A stretch of DNA of 64,000 bases from Elymus sibiricus (Eukaryota; Streptophyta; Magnoliopsida; Poales; Poaceae), in the NCBI GenBank assembly GCA_039707655.1, contig CM077666.1, forward strand, positions 239,536,166 through 239,600,165, in the 5' to 3' direction. Shown here in pieces: positions 58,824 to 64,000 of this stretch. Within the stretch, counting starts at the first letter, position 1, and each line of letters starts with the position of its first letter. Under the pieces are notes generated by a model. That model did not search any database. It worked only from the letters and a program-made list of their open reading frames with translations, and had not been told where the DNA came from. The translations under genes and the position numbers were made by a program.

Positions 58824-61800
58824 TGCTGGGACCCCGATCCTAAGTCATACCGATCTAGCATAAGACACATCATATCACTTTGCGGCCTCACGCACGGTAA
58901 CCCACGGCTGCCGCCTTTACCTTGGCCGGGACCGTTTGCGTCTTTTGGCTCACGTATATGATTGTGATGCTACCATCCATATGACAGATAACCCGGGTCG
59001 ACATGACTAGTCATAAACCAAGGTGGCACAAACGTACAGGGATAGGCATACGTAACCCAGCAATGCACGTGTCGGTCATCAGCGTGTGCAACTGAGTCGT
59101 AGCAAGCTACAAGGACTCCAGTAAGACACCGCGTGACATTTCCCCGTAGGGACAGACACAGGAGCAAACAAGGATACATGCCGGTCAATCCATGTGTTCC
59201 GGAGCAGTAGCGAACTACCTGGGCTCAGTGGAAGCACTAGGAGGCATTTCCCTGTAGGAAAGGCTACCAAAGGCAGATAACTAGGTGTCGAATCCCACAC
59301 ATACCAATGCATTTCAAACATACACACAATATGCACGATATGTGTAGATACAACATGGCATCACAACATAACTCTACGACTCAAAGTAATTATTTAAGAG
59401 ACTCTGAAGAGCCATACATAACATGATATTACAATCATGGGTCTCATGACCCAACATACAAAGTCATACAAGCAACTGAAGCATAACTCTGAGTACAGAC
59501 AACTACAAAAGAAAAAGGCTGGGAAGCCTGGCTATCTACAAGACCCTCCAAAGGAACCAGACCTCTGCTTGGGATTCCTAAGCTACTCATCGAAGCCCAC
59601 GTAGAACTACTAGTGAGACTGGAGTCTCCTCTGCAAAAACATAAATTAAGCAAACGTGAGTACAAATGTACTCAACAAGACTTACATCAGAACTAACTAC
59701 ATATGCATCAGTATCAATAAAGGGGGAGGTGGCGTTTAACTGCAGCAAGCCAGCTTTGACTCTATGGCTATCCTGTACTACGACTAACAGTAATTTCTTT
59801 GAGGTGAGAAAGCGTACACGAGTCCACATAGTCACCATATCAATACTCCACTATGGATCCTCTCCCGTCTCCCTACGAGAAGGCCATCCATAGCACTCAC
59901 ACTTATCTTGCGCATTTTATCCACTTCAAGTTATCTATGAACCATATAAGTCACCAAGTAGTCCATATCCGCGGACGCGGCTATTCGAATAGATCATATT
60001 ACCCTGCAGGGGTGTACTTCTTCACACATGCTCTCACCACTTACCAACATATACACGTCATGTATCTCGGCAACCTTCAAGCGGAAGCCTGGAGAGGGTG
60101 TCGGCCACAACCTGACTAACCACGCAAGACTCTAGTCCAGGTTTATCGCCTATCTGAGGCTGAACCCGCAAGGGAAGTCCGGCCGAAGTTTCCATTACGG
60201 CCCCAAACGATGTGTGCAGGGTTCCCAAGTCCACCTCGACGAATGGTACTGCGCTTGGTACACCGGGCCACGGTGCCTAGTCTGTCCCAAGCCCACTTGT
60301 ACCGGGTGCCACTTCGTAGACTACTAGCACGACCTACAAACACCAGAAACTAGTTGCAACTCCTGGACAAAGATCAAGGCGATTAATAAGTCGAGAGAGC
60401 TTGGAGTACCCGGAGCCCAATGTGTGGTAGTAACTGCCTTGGATAACATACACATAACTCAGTTCTTAAGAACGGTCTCAATGAGACAACCCACCATGTA
60501 CTCCTACATGGCCTCTCATCACTACCTTTACCAAATCGTGTTCACACACTTAGCTCTCACACAGTAGCACATGAACACCACCATTCCAGTTCATCGCCCA
60601 GATGGATCAGACCCGACACCACTCTAAGCATAGCTAGCATAACAAGCAAGCATGGATGAGTAGTCACAACATGGCTCAAACAGTACTACTCATGCTAAGA
60701 GGTTTCAACTATTTACTGTGGCAAAGACAGGTCATCCAGAGGAATGGGTTCAACTACCGCAACATGTAACAGTTGAATCGTTGTTGTTCTAATGCAGTAA
60801 AAGAGAGCAAGGGCGAGAGAGTGGGATTGTATCGGAATGCTCAAGGGGGTTTGCTTGCCTGGTACTTCTGAAGATAGTATAGCTCTTCATCGGTGTCAAC
60901 GATCACAACGTCGGAATCATCTTCTACTGAGAAGGAGCAAACACCGGCAAACAAAGATGGAACACAATCAATGCAATGCAACAATATGATGCATGATCAT
61001 GACATGGCAACATGCTGTTGATTGAGCTTGTGCAACTAGCAACCAGATTAAGTGAAGTTGGTTTGAACCAAAGGTTCAAATTCAAACTCCACATGTGGTT
61101 ATTTAAATGTCATTTATTTTATTTGTCCTAAACAGTAGCCAAAAGTTGTCCTATCATGCATGAAAATGCCATAAACGGATTCTTTGGATTTTTCTAATCA
61201 TTTTTCATATATAAATTATTTCATTTGGAGTTACGGTTGAATTTCTATGATTTTCTGAAGTTTGCAACATTTTCTAAAATTTCCAAATCATTTTTGAATT
61301 AGAAATAATCCAGAAAATATTTACTGCATCAGCACTAGGTCAGCAGGTCAACACAGTCAGCGTAGTCAAACATGACCAGTGGGTCCCACTGGTTAGTGAC
61401 AAAGCGGCTAACTGGGCTAATTAGTGGTTAATTAACACTAACTAAAACTGTCAGCGGGCCTGGGCCCACATGTCAGTGACTTTGTGGGTTAACTAAAATT
61501 TAATTAGCAACTAAACAGAATCAGCAGGGCCCAGGGCCCACCTGCCAGTGACCCAGGGGTCAATTAGGTTAGCCCTAATTAAGCGGCCACGTCAGCATCG
61601 CCGGCATTCAAACACCGGTGACCAAATCCGCGGTGGAGGCGTTGGGATTTTGCTGCAGATGACCATTTGCCGCGCGGAGAGGTGCTACGGGCAGCTGGGA
61701 AAGTGCTGCATCCAACGGTGCAAGCGGTGGGACGCGGGGAGGCCGGAGTTGGCGACGGCGTTGAGCTGGGCGTCGCCCAGAGCACGGCTATGCACGGACG

Positions 61801-62087
61801 CGGTGCTGTGGCTCGAAGGCGAGCAAATGGAGGTGCTAGAAAGCACCTACGGGGCATCAGGAGCACGCCTGCGCAACTGGTTTGAGCGGAGGGGTTCAGA
61901 GCACGGAGCTCGTCGGCCATGGCGGACGGCGGCTTCGGGTGCTCATGGGGAGGTGGCTAGCGCGCAAATTAGAGCACGGGGAGTGAGGTAAAAGACGGAG
62001 GAGCTCACTGGGCGTGGAACCCCGGCTCAGAGTCACCGGAGCACCCCGTATTCCAGCCCAGAGATCAAGTCTTCTGGAATACGGCAC
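58824..62087 (-). repeat. Long LTR-like sequence G
   Basis: Its plus-strand edge TGCTGGGACCCCGATCCTAA is exact because it interrupts gag of element D. It has no RT, gag or integrase. It contains GCGGCTATTCGAATAGAT (59980), shared with the H sequence (62731), a GTGAGTACAAATGTACTC block (59655) similar to 62350 in H, and a GC-rich part (61540-62040) with a minus ORF of 113 codons opening MADELRALNPSAQTSCAG. This looks like a very long gypsy LTR, as in some Triticeae families. The right end is not certain, and 62088 may be a second insertion. Confidence 0.5.
62046..62084. repeat. 11 bp perfect inverted repeat
   Basis: CCGTATTCCAG (62046-62056) and CTGGAATACGG (62074-62084) are separated by 17 bases. 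A possible RNA or DNA hairpin inside an LTR. Confidence 0.85.
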
Positions 62088-64000
62088 TGTTGGCATAGAA
62101 TAAATCAGCTCTTTATTACGAGTAGTTGGAGTACAAGGGTTACAAAGAGTTTACAACAGGTTACAATGATGCTACTCCGGCTATGGTAGCTCTATGCTAG
62201 CAGCGGCGCGACTTATAACAGCGGAACCACGACGATGAAGATGGGCTCCACTCCGCAGGGACTCTGGCTGGGACACGTCCAAGCTCGCAACTCGGAAGCC
62301 TCGGCTATGCAAATATGTTAGTACCTGCAAACTGGCATGACACGCCAGGTGAGTACTTTGAATGTACTCGCAAGCTCACAACAAACACAAGCATCAAAAC
62401 ACAACAACATCATAGCAAGTATGATTATATCAGATTCCAATGTTATTAAAAAGGGTGGAAGAAAATAATAACGTACTATTGCTAAACTATCCTCCGGAAG
62501 TCACCCATCACCAGAACCATCTGCTCTTGGATACTCGGTTGAGCCACTTACTCTTGTGACCAACTCTTGGCCACCTCAAGATCCTCGGGCAATCATCCCT
62601 GAGATTGCCTACAAAGATTACCAATGGTCCTTCCACCAAGTGGAAACCTCACCATACTGAGACGAGTTCTTCCACCAAGTTGATCAGACAGTGTGACTTA
62701 GTACGAACTGTGTCCAATACCATGGACGCGGCTATTCGAATAGATTCTTACACTCTGCAGAGGTTGCGCACTTTACCCACACTATGGAGCTCCTGGTCCC
62801 GTACCTCGGTACACTTCCCTTCCGGGTGGACCGGTGTTGCTCCAACGAAACTTGCCTAACCCGTGACTCTTCTACCGTACCATCGACAATCATTCCCCCT
62901 TTCGGGTCATGCCCTGGGTGGCCCCTGTGTCACTTCTGACACCTGCCACCGTCGTGGCCAAACAAACTGTCCCAAACGGGGACCTGAGCTCAATAACCAA
63001 ACCAGGCTCACAAGGTTATCGTCGTCTACCTGATCAGGGGCAGCACGTACGCATAACCTCCCCTCTTTGGTGGTACCGATAAAAGAGCACGTGGTTAGCC
63101 CAAGCTAAGGCCGTCCCATTCCGGCAAATGTGGTTGCACGAGAAAGCTCGGTTCAGTGGCACTTGATCAACAATGAAGGAACCTATCCCCGAGTGACCTT
63201 CCTGTCATAACGGGTACTCCAAGATCACAATAGCCCAAGAAATAACATGACCAAGCTACTGCTTCGGACCACTCCATTATTGTGCCAGACGGAGTCACAA
63301 AGTAATCCTAGACGGTAATCTCACATCCCAACAATGTTATGGCATCACTTAACTTGTAGACTACTGGCCAAACACAATCCTAAATATCAACATGACAGTA
63401 GCATATCCAAGGAATTTCCCCAAGTATTTTATAAATAAACCATTTATAAATAATTCAAAATTCTAGTATGAAAATAATTTTTTAAACCATGATATTGCAA
63501 TGCAATCATGCAAATGAGAGTTGTGGCTTGCCTTGCACCAAGGAAGTGTGGGAGTACTCCTGGTCTTCACCCACTAGTCAAAACCATTCTGAAAAAATAT
63601 TTTGAACACATTTGTAAATACCACACATAGCATTTTTCTCTGTCCAGAAATTCTAGACAGTAGAGAAAAATACCAAAATTTACCAGCAAATAGAGGAGGT
63701 CAAAAGAAAAATAATGCAAAAAGAATGAACTCATTTGGACTTATGGTTTAAAAGTTATTGATGGTCATAGTTTAGTCAAACTTCTGGAATTATTTGAATT
63801 TAAACAGAAATCAAAACATACCAGAGGCGGCCATGTCGAAGGCGTAAAACCGAAGTGCGCCTCCACTAGCGTACCGCTTCGGGCGCGAGGAGAGTCACTG
63901 ACGGGTGGGACCCCTTGTCAGTTTTAAATAGAGAGGGAGAGGGAACAGGAGACGGCGGCTCACCGGCGATGGTTGGCCGGCGTGGAGGCTGCGGCGGCAC
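62088..64000 (-). repeat. LTR-like sequence H, cut by window edge
   Basis: A probable left edge is TGTTGGCATAGAATAAATCA. It shares GCGGCTATTCGAATAGAT, a GTGAGTACTTTGAATGTACTC block and a final GC-rich segment (63830-64000) with sequence G, but is clearly diverged. TTTTAAATAGAGAGGGAGAG near 63925 could be a promoter on the plus strand or chance. No coding region. Confidence 0.4.

Noticed and set aside
1..64000. tRNA, rRNA or known small RNA genes
   Set aside because: No cloverleaf-compatible tRNA or conserved rRNA segment was noticed by eye; a covariance search was not possible.

Overview
This window is repeat DNA from a large grass genome, most likely Triticeae (wheat, barley or Aegilops). 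The evidence is a dense nest of Ty3/gypsy elements, a CACTA transposon with CACTACAAGAAAT ends, an Athos-like Stowaway MITE, and several LTR types I recall from wheat and barley. Family names are from memory and unchecked. I see no convincing intact host gene, rRNA, tRNA or CRISPR. Almost every coding region is a transposon gene, and most carry stops or frameshifts.

Layout, left to right. 1-3266: the 5' part of a minus-strand gypsy (T1), inserted in the antisense gene of a second minus-strand Tat-type gypsy (element A, 3267-20856). Element A is also split by a 9.3 kb CACTA element (4782-14061) that holds ~660 bp tandem repeats and two gene-like spliced units. 20857-22116: low-coding DNA ending in a Helitron-like 3' terminus. 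22441-24690: gypsy remnants. 24690-28969: a gene-like ORF, a second ~655 bp tandem array related in inverse orientation to the CACTA array, and a broken acidic ORF. 28970-29836: a truncated LTR. 29837-34590: degenerate sequence. 34600-35640: copia reverse transcriptase remnant. 36240-41379: a degenerate plus-strand chromovirus-type gypsy (E) holding nested solo LTRs (P2, P3, and Q inside P3). 41380-42303: start of gypsy F. 42304-56051: 3' part of Tat-type gypsy B, whose LTR is split by a complete young non-autonomous gypsy (C, 43110-51565). 56052-58823: non-autonomous gypsy D with a solo LTR (P4) inside. 58824-64000: two long LTR-like sequences (G, H).

Three points stand out. (1) Five related LTRs (P1, P2, P3, P4 and both LTRs of C) carry, at the same place 57-65 bp upstream of the TATA box, arrays of short palindromes, but the palindromic word differs between subfamilies. 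The reading frame of the polyprotein tail runs through the polypurine tract, into the LTR and often through the array. (2) Elements C and D have gag followed, in the -1 frame, by a His/Cys-rich ORF where pol should be. (3) Elements A and B carry an antisense gene with its own TATA box, a Transposase_28-like domain, long coiled coils and, in B, two canonical introns. The two copies give each other an empty-site and mutation control inside one window.
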